35,092 bases of DNA, from NCBI GenBank assembly GCA_017515595.1, contig JAFWFL010000132.1, forward strand, positions 1-35,092. Direction: 5' to 3'. Made by a program: the position numbers and the translations under genes. The DNA is from Coriobacteriales bacterium (GTDB taxonomy: Bacteria; Actinomycetota; Coriobacteriia; Coriobacteriales; UMGS124). A model generated the notes under the pieces. That model did no database searches. It saw only the letters and a list, made by a program, of their open reading frames with translations, and was not told where the DNA came from. Shown here piece after piece: positions 25,689 through 34,179 of this stretch. Positions within the stretch are counted from its first letter, which is position 1. Each line of letters opens with the position of its first letter.

Positions 25689-26786
25689 ATGAACGTAACG
25701 CGTTCCAAGGTACTGGGCATAGTAGTAGCCCTCGTACTGAGCTGCGGACTTGTTATGGCAGCGGTAACGTCTGCGCTTGCGGACCAAGCCAAAAGCGAAA
25801 CCCGCACTTTTGTGGACTCCGCTGGCCGTACCGTAGAAATTCCGGCCGAGATAACCGCGGTTGCTCCGTCAGGCCCGCTGGCTCAGATGGTTCTTTTAAC
25901 CTTTGATCCAAGTATCCTTTGCGGACTTGCAACCAGTCCCGACAAGAATGTCGAAAAATACTTTAACATCAAAGCCGACGACTACATTATTTTTGGCCAA
26001 ATTTACGGCGGTAAGGGCGGCTTCAATAAAGAAGAAGTAGCTGCTGCCGGAACCCAGCTCATCATTGATATCGGTGAGGCCAAGAAGACCATTGTTGAGG
26101 ACCTTGACCAGCTTCAGGCCGATACCGGTATTCCGTGCATTCATATTGAGTCGAGTATCTCTACATATGATCAGGTCTATTTGACCCTCGGCGAAATCTT
26201 TGGCAACACCGAGCGCGGAGCCGAGCTTGCCAAGTACTGCAAAGCAGCCTATGCAAAGACTCAGGCAGTTGTCGAGAAGATCGACAAAGCAGACTATGCC
26301 AAGGTTGCTTTTATTACCGACGAAACCCATGCTATTGCCAAGGGTTCATACCAAGGCCAGGTAGTAGATAACTGCGCAGAAAACGTTGTTGTATTTGACG
26401 ATGTTGTTGGCAACGGTATAGGCAACGAGATCAGCCTCGAGCAGCTTGCTGTTTGGGATCCTGATATTCTATTTATCGCTGATGCCGAACTTTATGGCAA
26501 AGTAGCAGACGACCCCACATGGTCAACACTTACCGCCGTCGAGAATGGCAAGTATTACTTTATACCAAACCTTCCTTATGGCTGGCTCAACTCACCGCCC
26601 AGTGTAAACCAACTTCTTGGCACTCAGTGGTTCCCCCGTGTATGCTCTCCGGAACTCTTTGATGACAGCATGCAAGATGTTGTAAGCGCTTACTACAAGG
26701 CACTTTACAACTATGAGCTCAGCGATGCAGAGTGGGCAGAAATCGCCGCAACCTCGGCACCTGCCGCACTTGATGCCGCTGCATAA
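25689..26786 (+). CDS. Periplasmic-type substrate-binding protein of the FecCD-like ABC importer
   Basis: The 365-residue exported protein has a signal peptide (MNVTRSKVLGIVVALVL, probable cut after SALA). No clear lipobox is seen. Two TroA-type alpha/beta lobes joined by a long helix follow. The binding lobe begins with RTFVDSAGRTVEIP. The C-terminal lobe has NLPYGWLNSPPSVNQLLGTQW, which resembles binding proteins of molybdate/tungstate or cobalamin systems rather than siderophore ones. Placement between the sel genes and the molybdoenzyme fdnG makes molybdate or tungstate the best guess. The start has an AAGGAAGG stretch upstream. Confidence 0.88.
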   Translation: MNVTRSKVLGIVVALVLSCGLVMAAVTSALADQAKSETRTFVDSAGRTVEIPAEITAVAPSGPLAQMVLLTFDPSILCGLATSPDKNVEKYFNIKADDYIIFGQIYGGKGGFNKEEVAAAGTQLIIDIGEAKKTIVEDLDQLQADTGIPCIHIESSISTYDQVYLTLGEIFGNTERGAELAKYCKAAYAKTQAVVEKIDKADYAKVAFITDETHAIAKGSYQGQVVDNCAENVVVFDDVVGNGIGNEISLEQLAVWDPDILFIADAELYGKVADDPTWSTLTAVENGKYYFIPNLPYGWLNSPPSVNQLLGTQWFPRVCSPELFDDSMQDVVSAYYKALYNYELSDAEWAEIAATSAPAALDAAA

Positions 26787-26800
26787 GATATATCACCCTC

Positions 26801-26820
26801 GGGAGGGGTGTCTCCCTTTT
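26801..26820 (+). terminator. Weak terminator after the ABC importer operon
   Basis: GGGAG and CTCCC pair around a 6-base loop and are followed by TTTTG. The stem is only 5 bp. It lies 14 bases after the binding-protein stop. Confidence 0.5.
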
Positions 26821-26846
26821 GTGTCTTGCCGTGAAGACCACAAAAC

Positions 26847-26886
26847 TGCGCCGGATAATCATGAATATCATGTATTATCCGGCGCA
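26847..26886 (+). promoter_or_regulatory. 13-bp perfect hairpin in the leader of the NTPase gene
   Basis: TGCGCCGGATAAT and ATTATCCGGCGCA are exact complements around a 14-base loop that itself contains CATG...CATG. It ends 24 bases before the start codon and close to the AAGGAT ribosome-binding site. No T-run follows, so it may act as a leader structure or protein-binding site rather than a terminator. Confidence 0.6.
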
Positions 26887-26910
26887 GCATATTCTATAAG
26901 GATAAATCAC

Positions 26911-27498
26911 ATGTTGTATTTTTTGACTGGCGATATTCAAACAGGTAAAACGCGCTGGCTCGAGCAGACAATAGCCCGGCTCAATGAACAAGGTGTCATA
27001 TGCGCCGGTGTCATTGCGCCTGGTATCTGGCAAAAGCAAGGCGATACTTACAAGAAGCTCGGCATTGAAAACGTGCTTCTTCCTCAGCAGGAACGTTTTG
27101 TTTTTGGCATGCGCAGAGAATGCGCTTCTTCCCAGACAGATGCCAAAACCTCAGATTCCCAAAGCAGCAAAGCAAAACTTGGCTGGGACATCCCTGATGC
27201 TTCTATAGAAAAAGTCAACGCACATTTTGATTCCCTGCAACAAGAGGCCGCTAACGGTGAGATAAAAACACCAAGGCTTTTGGTTATTGACGAGCTTGGC
27301 CAGCTCGAGCTTCTCCACGAAGGCGGCTTGACCTCAGCCGTAAAAATGCTTAAAGCAGGACCCACGGCGTCATATCCTCACGCGCTCGTAATAGTAAGGT
27401 CTTGGCTGCTTGATGCAGCAATAGATCTTTTTAGCCCCATATGGCCAGAATATTGCACTATACTTCCTGATGAACAAGGATTTGAAGCTCTTAGTTGA
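26911..27498 (+). CDS. P-loop NTPase of the THEP1/DUF2478 kind
   Basis: The 195-residue cytoplasmic protein has Walker A GDIQTGKTRW at its start and Walker B LLVIDELGQLEL, typical of the THEP1 nucleoside-triphosphatase and related families, some of which are found in molybdenum transport operons. ATG at 26911 is chosen because it begins directly at the P-loop strand and AAGGAT lies 8 bases upstream; the longer frame from 26713 overlaps the binding-protein gene. A Ser/Gln-rich insertion lies at about 70-85. It follows the ABC importer on the same strand. A role in handling the imported metal or cofactor is an inference. Confidence 0.75.
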   Translation: MLYFLTGDIQTGKTRWLEQTIARLNEQGVICAGVIAPGIWQKQGDTYKKLGIENVLLPQQERFVFGMRRECASSQTDAKTSDSQSSKAKLGWDIPDASIEKVNAHFDSLQQEAANGEIKTPRLLVIDELGQLELLHEGGLTSAVKMLKAGPTASYPHALVIVRSWLLDAAIDLFSPIWPEYCTILPDEQGFEALS

Positions 27499-27505
27499 TA
27501 TGAAT

Positions 27506-27555
27506 AACACAGAAGGACGGAGGAAGAAAACACAGGGGACAGTTCTATGTGTTTT
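27506..27555. repeat. Two adjacent short repeats with GGAC(G/A)G cores
   Basis: The first reads AACACAGAAGGACGG (27506-27520). The second is a perfect 8-bp dyad AAAACACA/TGTGTTTT around GGGGACAGTTCTA (27527-27555). Both resemble the 43-bp tandem unit at 22-134 and the elements at 7921 and 9458. Confidence 0.65.
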
Positions 27556-27569
27556 CCTCTCAACTAAAA

Positions 27570-27705
27570 TAGCCCGGGCAACATGACGAATGCCAGACAG
27601 GTGGTGTCTGGCAACAGGCAGAAAGCAGGAGGTTTAGGAGGTACTCCTTCTGCCCGTAAAGTGCCATAATACAAGTATCTGGCACTCGTCATACTGCTCG
27701 GGCTA
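27570..27705. other. 136-nt structured intergenic element (long hairpin or cloverleaf)
   Basis: The two ends form a nearly perfect inverted repeat: TAGCCCGGGCA with TGCTCGGGCTA, then ATGACGA with TCGTCAT, then TGCCAGA with TCTGGCA, with matching ac/ac and a/c interruptions. Inside are three more stems: GCCAGACA/TGTCTGGC (27592-27612), an 11-bp stem with a 4-base bulge (27617-27654), and GTGCCA/TGGCAC (27661-27685). The first and third compete with the innermost closing stem. No ORF fits. It follows the fdhE stop by 18 bases and on the minus strand ends in GGGCTATTTTAG, so it may end fdh operon transcripts. No known RNA family is recognised. Confidence 0.75.
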
Positions 27706-27723
27706 CACGTTTAACTTAAAGAG

Positions 27724-28626
27724 TTAATCGCGGGGACCCAGGCCCTTTGATTGGGCAATGGCATCAAGATTTACCATTACAACATCTTCTACCTCGGGAG
27801 CAAAAGGTACTCCGCCAAGGCCGGTCGAGAAAACCGTGCGAACATAACCATGACATACGTCACAATGATAAATGCGGTGCTCATCATCGCCCTCAATGCT
27901 TGTGTAGTGCAGGCTTGTCTGAAGCTGCGAACCGCAACGCGGGCAGCGTACCCGCTCGAATTCCCATAAGGTACCGCATTGGCCGCACCAAAGCTGGCGG
28001 CCGTTTTGAGGACCGCTCGGTACGGGTCCCACGTATGCAAGGGTTGCTTCTCCGCCGCAAACCGGGCATGATGTCCGGTGAAAATGCTCAAGGTTGTCCT
28101 CGGTCAGACGGCTCGCAAGAGCTTCATTGATCGCGCGGGCCGCAGGCTCAAGCTGAGGACGCAATGCAAGCGAGAGAATTAATGCAACAAGTGAAGCCTG
28201 CTCTCCCACAGAGGCTTGGGCGGCTTCTGCCGCTAAGGCAAGATACTCCTGAGGATTACTACCTGCCAGAGCAATATCAGCGCCGGCTATGAGAGCGTCC
28301 CAATCCCATGACGCAAGCAGTACCGAATCTGTTTTGTCAAGACCGCTCGACTCGGCAATCACAGCAGTAATTTCACGCGCGGTGGCTGCAAAAAGAGCCT
28401 TATCTACAGACACAGGACTTGCGATAAAAATCGCATCCTGTGCCCAATACTGATCCTCAAGCTCATCAATATTGTCTAGAGCATAGGTGTTTTCTTTTGC
28501 TGCTTTTTTCTCGGCATCTGCCTGTATCTGCCAAATCTTGTCAAAGAAATCGAGACGTGCCACAGTATCTGCATCTACTTTTTGACGGTAGATATCAGCA
28601 GCTTTTTCCATCCATTTGAGATTCAC
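27724..28626 (-). CDS. fdhE: Formate dehydrogenase accessory protein FdhE
   Basis: The 300-residue cytoplasmic protein is needed for maturation of the Tat-exported formate dehydrogenase. The C-terminal half shows the paired CxxC motifs that bind iron and are diagnostic: CPVCGGEA, CGQCGTLWEF, CPRCGSQ and CDVCHGYVRT. The N-terminal half is helical. GTG at 28626 is favoured because AAGGAG lies 12 bases upstream; the frame open to 28686 passes through a terminator hairpin. It is the last gene after fdnG-H-I on the same strand. Confidence 0.93.
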   Translation of the reverse strand: MNLKWMEKAADIYRQKVDADTVARLDFFDKIWQIQADAEKKAAKENTYALDNIDELEDQYWAQDAIFIASPVSVDKALFAATAREITAVIAESSGLDKTDSVLLASWDWDALIAGADIALAGSNPQEYLALAAEAAQASVGEQASLVALILSLALRPQLEPAARAINEALASRLTEDNLEHFHRTSCPVCGGEATLAYVGPVPSGPQNGRQLWCGQCGTLWEFERVRCPRCGSQLQTSLHYTSIEGDDEHRIYHCDVCHGYVRTVFSTGLGGVPFAPEVEDVVMVNLDAIAQSKGLGPRD

Positions 28627-28651
28627 GGTAACAGCTTGCTCCTTTAATACT

Positions 28652-28696
28652 AAAAACAGTTGAGTGCCGGTAAGGGTCATCCCCACACCGGCACTC
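28652..28696 (-). terminator. Terminator between the FDH cytochrome b gene and fdhE
   Basis: A 10-bp perfect stem (GAGTGCCGGT with its complement, 28662-28696) is followed on the minus strand by AACTG and five T. It should reduce fdhE expression relative to the structural genes. Confidence 0.85.
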
Positions 28697-28705
28697 TGTT
28701 AATCT

Positions 28706-29443
28706 TTACTTCTTCTTGGGTTCGTCTTCAACACCAACGTTTACGCCGTTCTCAAGCTCACGACGTGCCCACTTACCCCAGTGATAGAGAGCATTGGCTT
28801 CATCAATCTTGCCGTCAGTCCACATAACACGCGCCATGCCACGGTAAGGCTGGAAGATACCGCCACCAAGGTAAATGTGCGCGATTACAAAGATGTCAAG
28901 CAATACAAAGAATACGTCGTGGATAATACGCCACCAACCCATAGCGGTGTGGCTCATAGGCATAATGGTATCGCCCAACAGGAGTGCAACGCCTGATACT
29001 GCCATCATAAATGCGCATACCCAAATGGCGCCGTCAGCAATGTGCTGGCCGCTCTTTGCCTCGTCCTGGTCAGGCATATGCTGGGTCTTGGGAGCAAGAA
29101 GATACGGTACAAACTTCTTGAGCCAGTCCTTGTCATCCTGATTCCACTTGTGGAAAAGTGTCTTAAAGATATGGGCTACACCCTTAGGTGCAATAAGGGC
29201 TGAAATGAGCGGGAATACCACGAATATCACACCAATGACCCGGTGCGACATACGGATAACAAACATGACGTCCTGCCCGAGGGCCTCTGCCAGCGGGTGA
29301 ATAAAGACACAGAGACCAGAAAGGATCAAGTAACAAATGGTAATAACCGTTACAGCATGGGTAAGACGCGCCTGGAAGCTCTTACGCTGAATAGTCCTGC
29401 GCTCGCCCGGACCTGCCTGGGGCACACTGTTTTGCTCAGTCAT
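28706..29443 (-). CDS. fdnI: Formate dehydrogenase gamma subunit, cytochrome b
   Basis: The 245-residue membrane subunit has four transmembrane segments (about residues 29-50, 64-86, 140-158 and 170-195). Candidate haem-ligand histidines lie in the first helix (RLTHAVTVI), in the second (MSHRVIGVI) and in the last (IIHDVFFVLLDIFVIAHIY). It passes electrons from the iron-sulfur subunit to quinone, as FdnI does. The fdnH stop is two bases before its ATG, and its ribosome-binding site GGAGGCAAG lies in the end of fdnH. The C-terminus is hydrophilic and lysine-rich. Confidence 0.93.
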   Translation of the reverse strand: MTEQNSVPQAGPGERRTIQRKSFQARLTHAVTVITICYLILSGLCVFIHPLAEALGQDVMFVIRMSHRVIGVIFVVFPLISALIAPKGVAHIFKTLFHKWNQDDKDWLKKFVPYLLAPKTQHMPDQDEAKSGQHIADGAIWVCAFMMAVSGVALLLGDTIMPMSHTAMGWWRIIHDVFFVLLDIFVIAHIYLGGGIFQPYRGMARVMWTDGKIDEANALYHWGKWARRELENGVNVGVEDEPKKK

Positions 29444-29445
29444 GA

Positions 29446-30420
29446 TTACTTGCCTCCTTTCCTCTTATCGCCGTTGAAGCGGCGGCTGATCTCGTGTACG
29501 GGTTCCTGCTCTTCGCCGGCCTTAATCTCCGCCGGGTCAAACTGCTCATAGAACTCGCCATGCTTGGTTTGAACACCGGTAACTTCATCATAGCGGAAGT
29601 CGCCAATGTCGTACTTGCGGCCATTGATAAATGAGATGCCGAGCGCTGCGACAACAGCAGCAATGCCAACAGCTGAGAGCGGCTTGGCAACCTCGGACAG
29701 CGGTACAATGGCGCTGAGCTTGGGTTCTTTAACTTCTTGATGTACGTCAAGGCCATACTTGTATACCGAGATAACATGCAAGCCGTCCATCTCGTTAATA
29801 CCGTAGGCACATGCGTCCTTGTAACCTCTTGCCTTAAGAACTTCAACGCGGCCAAGCGCCTTTTTAACCATCTCAGAGCGCTGGCCAAAGTCGAGAGCGC
29901 CGGGCTGGCAGGTGGTAACGCAGGCCGGCTTCAAGCCATTTTGTACACGGTCAACACAACCGGTGCACTTCTCGATAAAACGCTTTTCGCCATAAAAACG
30001 CGGTACATCGTAAGGACATGCTGTTGCGCAGTAGTGGCAGCCAATGCACTTGGACTGGTCAACTGCTACAAAACCGGTCTCCTCATCATGATACAAAGCG
30101 CCGGGCGGGCAAACGCGTACGCAACCGGCATCTGTGCAGTGCTTGCATGAACGGCGGCTGAATACCAGGCCCACGCCCTTCTGAAGGTCAGGAGTCTCAA
30201 CTTCATTGCAACGCATAATGAGGCGTGTCATCGAGTTAAGATCAGGTGGGTTCTGATAGCTGCCAATATAGGGGTTCTCGGCTGTTGCCTTGTTTTGGTT
30301 CTCGTTCACACCAATTGGTGACGGCAGATTGTTCCAGCATTTGCAGGCAACCTGGCAGCCTTTGCAGTCAGTGCAAAGGGACGAGTCAAAATAAATTGCT
30401 TTATCTGTTGCTTTTGCCAT
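29446..30420 (-). CDS. fdnH: Formate dehydrogenase beta subunit, four [4Fe-4S] ferredoxin-type
   Basis: The 324-residue protein carries four groups of four cysteines: CTDCKGCQVACKCW, CKHCTDAGCVRVCPPGA, CIGCHYCATACPYDVP and CTGCVDRVQNGLKPACVTTC. These hold four [4Fe-4S] clusters that connect the catalytic subunit to cytochrome b. A C-terminal membrane anchor (LSAVGIAAVVAALGISFI, about residues 246-263) matches FdnH. ATG at 30420 follows AGGAGG by 9 bases, and this site overlaps the end of fdnG. It is exported with the alpha subunit, since it has no signal of its own. Confidence 0.95.
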   Translation of the reverse strand: MAKATDKAIYFDSSLCTDCKGCQVACKCWNNLPSPIGVNENQNKATAENPYIGSYQNPPDLNSMTRLIMRCNEVETPDLQKGVGLVFSRRSCKHCTDAGCVRVCPPGALYHDEETGFVAVDQSKCIGCHYCATACPYDVPRFYGEKRFIEKCTGCVDRVQNGLKPACVTTCQPGALDFGQRSEMVKKALGRVEVLKARGYKDACAYGINEMDGLHVISVYKYGLDVHQEVKEPKLSAIVPLSEVAKPLSAVGIAAVVAALGISFINGRKYDIGDFRYDEVTGVQTKHGEFYEQFDPAEIKAGEEQEPVHEISRRFNGDKRKGGK

Positions 30421-30436
30421 TCTTACCACCTCCTCA

Positions 30437-33400
30437 TTATGCCTTCTCGATGTTTACAAGGAACGCCTTATACTCAGGAATGCCCGTGTTGGGGTCACCT
30501 ACGTTAGGCGTCAGGTCATTGGTAAGGCCGCTGTTGCCCTCATAGCCCAAGGAACCGTCAGAATAACTGAACGAGTATTCACCCTTGAAGCCAAAGTGAT
30601 GGGTAAGGCCTACCTGGTGAACTGTCTTACCGTTAATGGTGAGCGGCTTCATACGCTTGGTAATGAGCGTGTCAACTATAATGTCGCCACGGCTGTTCCA
30701 GACGCGTGCCTTATCGCCATAGGTAAGACCAAGCTCCTTGGCGAGCTCTTCGCTGATCTCGAGCCACTGGGTAGGAATGGCCTCGGTAAGCGCCGGGCAA
30801 GAGCCGGTTTGCGAACCGGTTTGCCAGTGCTCGGTAATGGAGTATGTTGTGGCAACATAGGGGAATTCCTCGGCGTCGCCGCGGTTGCTCGAAAGCGAAG
30901 AGAAGTCATCGCCGTCGCGTGTAACACGCTCGTAGTTCTTGTTGCCCCAGAAGTCGGTACGCATCATGGGGTTGCACTGAGAACCGTTGAGAATGTTCTC
31001 GGTGGGTGACTCAAACGGCTCAAAGTGCTCGGGCAGAGGACCGTCGGCCATGCCGTAGCTCTCGAGACGGCCGTTCTGCTCCCATGTCATGAAGAATGCC
31101 TTGTTGTCCGGCGGGTTCTCGCCATTCTCGGCGCCAACGGTACCGGCTGCCCAGTCGGGAACGTCAACGCGATCCCAGGCCTTGGTGTCTTCATGCCACT
31201 CGTTGAGCTTCTTGGAGGCTGTCCAGGGCTTACCGTTAATGTCAGAAGCTGCACGGTTGTAAAGAATACGACGGTTCATAGGCCATGCGTATGCCCACTT
31301 GGGATAGAGGCCAAGACCGCTCGGGTCGTCCTTAATGCGGCTGCCAATGGGCTGTGCGCTTGGATCAAGCGGAGCCTCACTGTTGTTGTAGTGGCCTGAA
31401 TAAATCCAGATAGCGCAGGCGGTGGAGCCGTCGGCCTTGAGCTCGGTAAAGTTCTTGCAGAGGTCAGGCTTGGCGTTCTCAAGATCGCTCGAGCCGGGAC
31501 GGTAACCGTTCATAGCCCAGCTTACCGGCCTCGGGTCAATCTTGCCGTCAACGTAGTAATCCCACTTGGTGTTGAGAATCGGGTCAGGGTTGGTGCCGCC
31601 TTCTTCTTCATAAAGCTTTACGAGTTCCTTCCAGAGAAGATCGCACATCTCAAAGTCGGTCTTGGACTGATCGTAAGGCTCAACAGCCTGATAACGATAC
31701 TGCAGCCAGCGGCCGGAGTTCAGGATTGTGCCGGGCTTCTCGTAAATAAGAGCTGCCGGCAAGAAGTAAACTGTGGTATTGATCTCCTTGGGATTCATGT
31801 CAGGAGCCAGCCAGAACTCGGTTGTGGTGGTTGGGTGCCACTCGGAGTCAACAAGCCAGTCAAGCTGCGCGAGCTGGTCGCGGCAGTTCTTGGTGTTGCC
31901 TGTTGAGTGAGCGGGGTTCATGCCCCAGCAGAAGTAACCCTTAATGATACCTGCTGCCATCTGCTCAAAGGTTGAGGAGATGGTGAAGTCAACACCGCTC
32001 GGAACCTTGGGCAGCCAGTCATAACCGTAGTCGTTCTCCAGCTGAGCGTTCTCGCCAAAGAATTCCTTGAGGAAGCTTACGAGGAACTTGGGCTTGTTGG
32101 TGTAGTAGCCTGCCGAGTAGGTTTGGCTCTCGCACCAAGCGCGAATGCTCTTCTTATCTGTGGTGTTAGGCCATTGCAGATAGCCTGCCATGTCGGTAGG
32201 CATCATGCACATGTCGGTAGCACCTTGTACGTTGGGCTTGCCGCGGAGTGCAGCTACGCCACCGCCGGGAACACCCACGTTGCCCAGAAGCAGCTGGATA
32301 ATGCCCATGCAACGAATGTTTTGAGCGCCATAGGAGTGCTGGGTCTGACCAAGAGCGTAGAGAATAACACCATTCTTGTCATACTCGCCGGTTTTCTTGT
32401 TCTTCTTACCGGTCTTGCCGTACTCTTTGTAGACAAGCTCCAGGGTCTCAACGTCAGCGCCGGTGATGGCCGAGACGGTCTCGAGATCATAGCGGGAATA
32501 GTGCTTCTTCATTTGATTGAGAACGCACATCTCGTCTTTAAGAGTCGGATCAGTCTTGGGCTTGGTAAACGCAGGAGGCGTAAACTCGGGTACACCCGGT
32601 TCACTTGCCCATGCAAAGGTACCGGAGGTGGTACTTGCCTCAATAACTTCTTCGGTCTGATAATGCCATGAAGCGGTGTCGTACTTGCCGGTGGTCTCAT
32701 TGTAACCACTCCAGAGGCCGTTCTCGATATCAAACTCGAATTCAGGCTCAAGCAAGTACGTTGCATTTGTGTAGTTGAGCACGTAATCGCGCTGCCACAT
32801 ATTATGTTGAAGAATGTAATTGATCATGCCGCCATAGAAGGCGATATCTGTGCCGGAGCGAATCCGGCAATAAATGTCCGCAAGCTCGGCAGTGCGGGTA
32901 TAGCGAGGATCGACAACAATCCACTTTGCACCGTTTTCGTGGGCCTTGTTAAGCCAACGAGCGCTTACGGGATGGTTTTCTACGGAGTTGGAACCGCAGT
33001 GCAGAATGACATCAGTGTTCTTGAGGTCATTCCAGTGGGTGGTCATTGAGCCACGACCAAATGTTGCCGCCAGACCGGCGACTGTGGGGCTGTGTCAAAC
33101 TCGGGCCTGATTGTCGATGGCACACACACCAAGGGCGCGGTCCAGCTTCATAATCAGGTATTCCTCTTCCGAGTTCTCTTGTGAGCCACCAAGGCTTGCA
33201 ATGCCGGGTGTGATGTTTACAATAAGCGGGTTGCCGTCAGCGTCTTTCTCGGCATCGGGATAATAGAATCCGTGATCCTCAAAGTACTTCTTGGCATCCT
33301 CAGAAGTCTCGCAATGGGTTTCATCACGGGTCTTCTTAACCTTCTCGGCAATCTCCTTGATTGCCTGTTCCCAAGTAATGTCCTCCCAATGGTCAGAACC

Positions 33401-33766
33401 GGGGCGGCGTACCAAGGGCTTGCTTACGCGCGCAGGGTTGGGAATAACCTCTCGGGTCTCGGGGTCAACAATGTTCCTGAGCTGGAACATAGCTGCACCC
33501 TTGGGGCATAAAGCGCCCTCGTTAATGGGGTGATCCGGGTCACCCTCAACATTAATGAGCTCGCCGTCGCGCGACGAGCACAGAGAGCCGCAGCCACCCG
33601 CGCAATAGCAGCAGATGTTTGTGGCTTCTTGCGTGTCAACCAGCTTCCAGTCCTGCTTTGAGGCTGAGCCGGCAAAAGCCTTTGTTTTCGAGGTAAGTTC
33701 AAAGGCTGCAGTTGTCGCAAGCGCGGCACCCGCGGCCTTAAACAAGCCTCTACGAGTTAGCTCCAT
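30437..33766 (-). CDS. fdnG: Formate dehydrogenase alpha subunit, selenocysteine-containing, Tat-exported
   Basis: The full product is 1,109 residues with Sec224 encoded by the in-frame UGA at 33095-33097. The halves 33095-33766 and 30437-33094 are one gene. It oxidises formate to CO2 at a molybdenum or tungsten bis-MGD centre outside the membrane. A twin-arginine signal is visible (MELTRRGLFKAAGAALATTA). A [4Fe-4S] motif follows (CCYCAGGCGSLC, then ALCPKGA). The active site is DNQARV-U-HSPTVAGL with the catalytic His next to Sec. ATG at 33766 follows AAGGAG by 7 bases. It lies first in fdnG-H-I-fdhE. Length is somewhat above FdnG of E. coli (about 1,015). Expression requires the sel genes at 18665-23561. 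Confidence 0.97.
33066..33097 (-). promoter_or_regulatory. bSECIS element of fdnG
   Basis: Twelve bases after the UGA, GUCGCC (33077-33082) and GGCGGC (33066-33071) form a 6-bp stem around the loop GGUCU. The same GGUCU loop is found in E. coli fdhF and is the SelB contact. Spacing fits bacterial SECIS elements. Confidence 0.9.
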
Positions 33767-34179
33767 GACACACTCCTTTCCTTCTCTCCAAAATCCGATA
33801 CTCATGATCAAACACACTTTTGTGACAACGTTACTGCACCGCTATAAACAGTAATGTCACGACAAACGTCCAGGCATCCTGCGATATGTCGCAAGAAAAA
33901 GACCTGAACGCTCTGGTTTGATTGTACAAGAATGAAAATGTTTGATTATGCAGTATTAAAAAACGGCAAAATAAACAATCCGAACGGTGATATACACCGA
34001 CTATCCACAACAATTGCCGGTAAACGGCAGGAGTGACCGGGAAACCACCCTGTGATACATTAAAACTTCTTCTCTGCTGACAGACGAACCAGAAGTTGTC
34101 AGTCTGTTGCTGATGCCATTATGACAACGTATCTGTTCATGTGCTTGTCAATTTGACTCACCCACAAACTCCGAGTCGT
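33767..34179 (-). promoter_or_regulatory. Upstream region of the formate dehydrogenase operon
   Basis: About 410 bases without a gene. It holds a perfect dyad CGGTG-ATATA-CACCG (33985-33999), a short hairpin TGCCG/CGGCA (34015-34029), and a 6-bp inverted repeat ACAGAC/GTCTGT (34080-34107). One of these may bind a regulator. A TACAAT on the minus strand at about 33917-33922 could be a -10 box, but no good -35 was found. No known riboswitch is recognised. Confidence 0.45.

Noticed and set aside
27570-27705. SRP RNA or 6S RNA
   Set aside because: The SRP core GGAAGGAAGCAGC is absent, and the fold is not the long open-bubble hairpin of 6S RNA.
30437-33766. fdnG as two separate genes or a pseudogene
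   Set aside because: The interruption is a UGA at the known Sec position with a bSECIS after it, and the full sel machinery is present.
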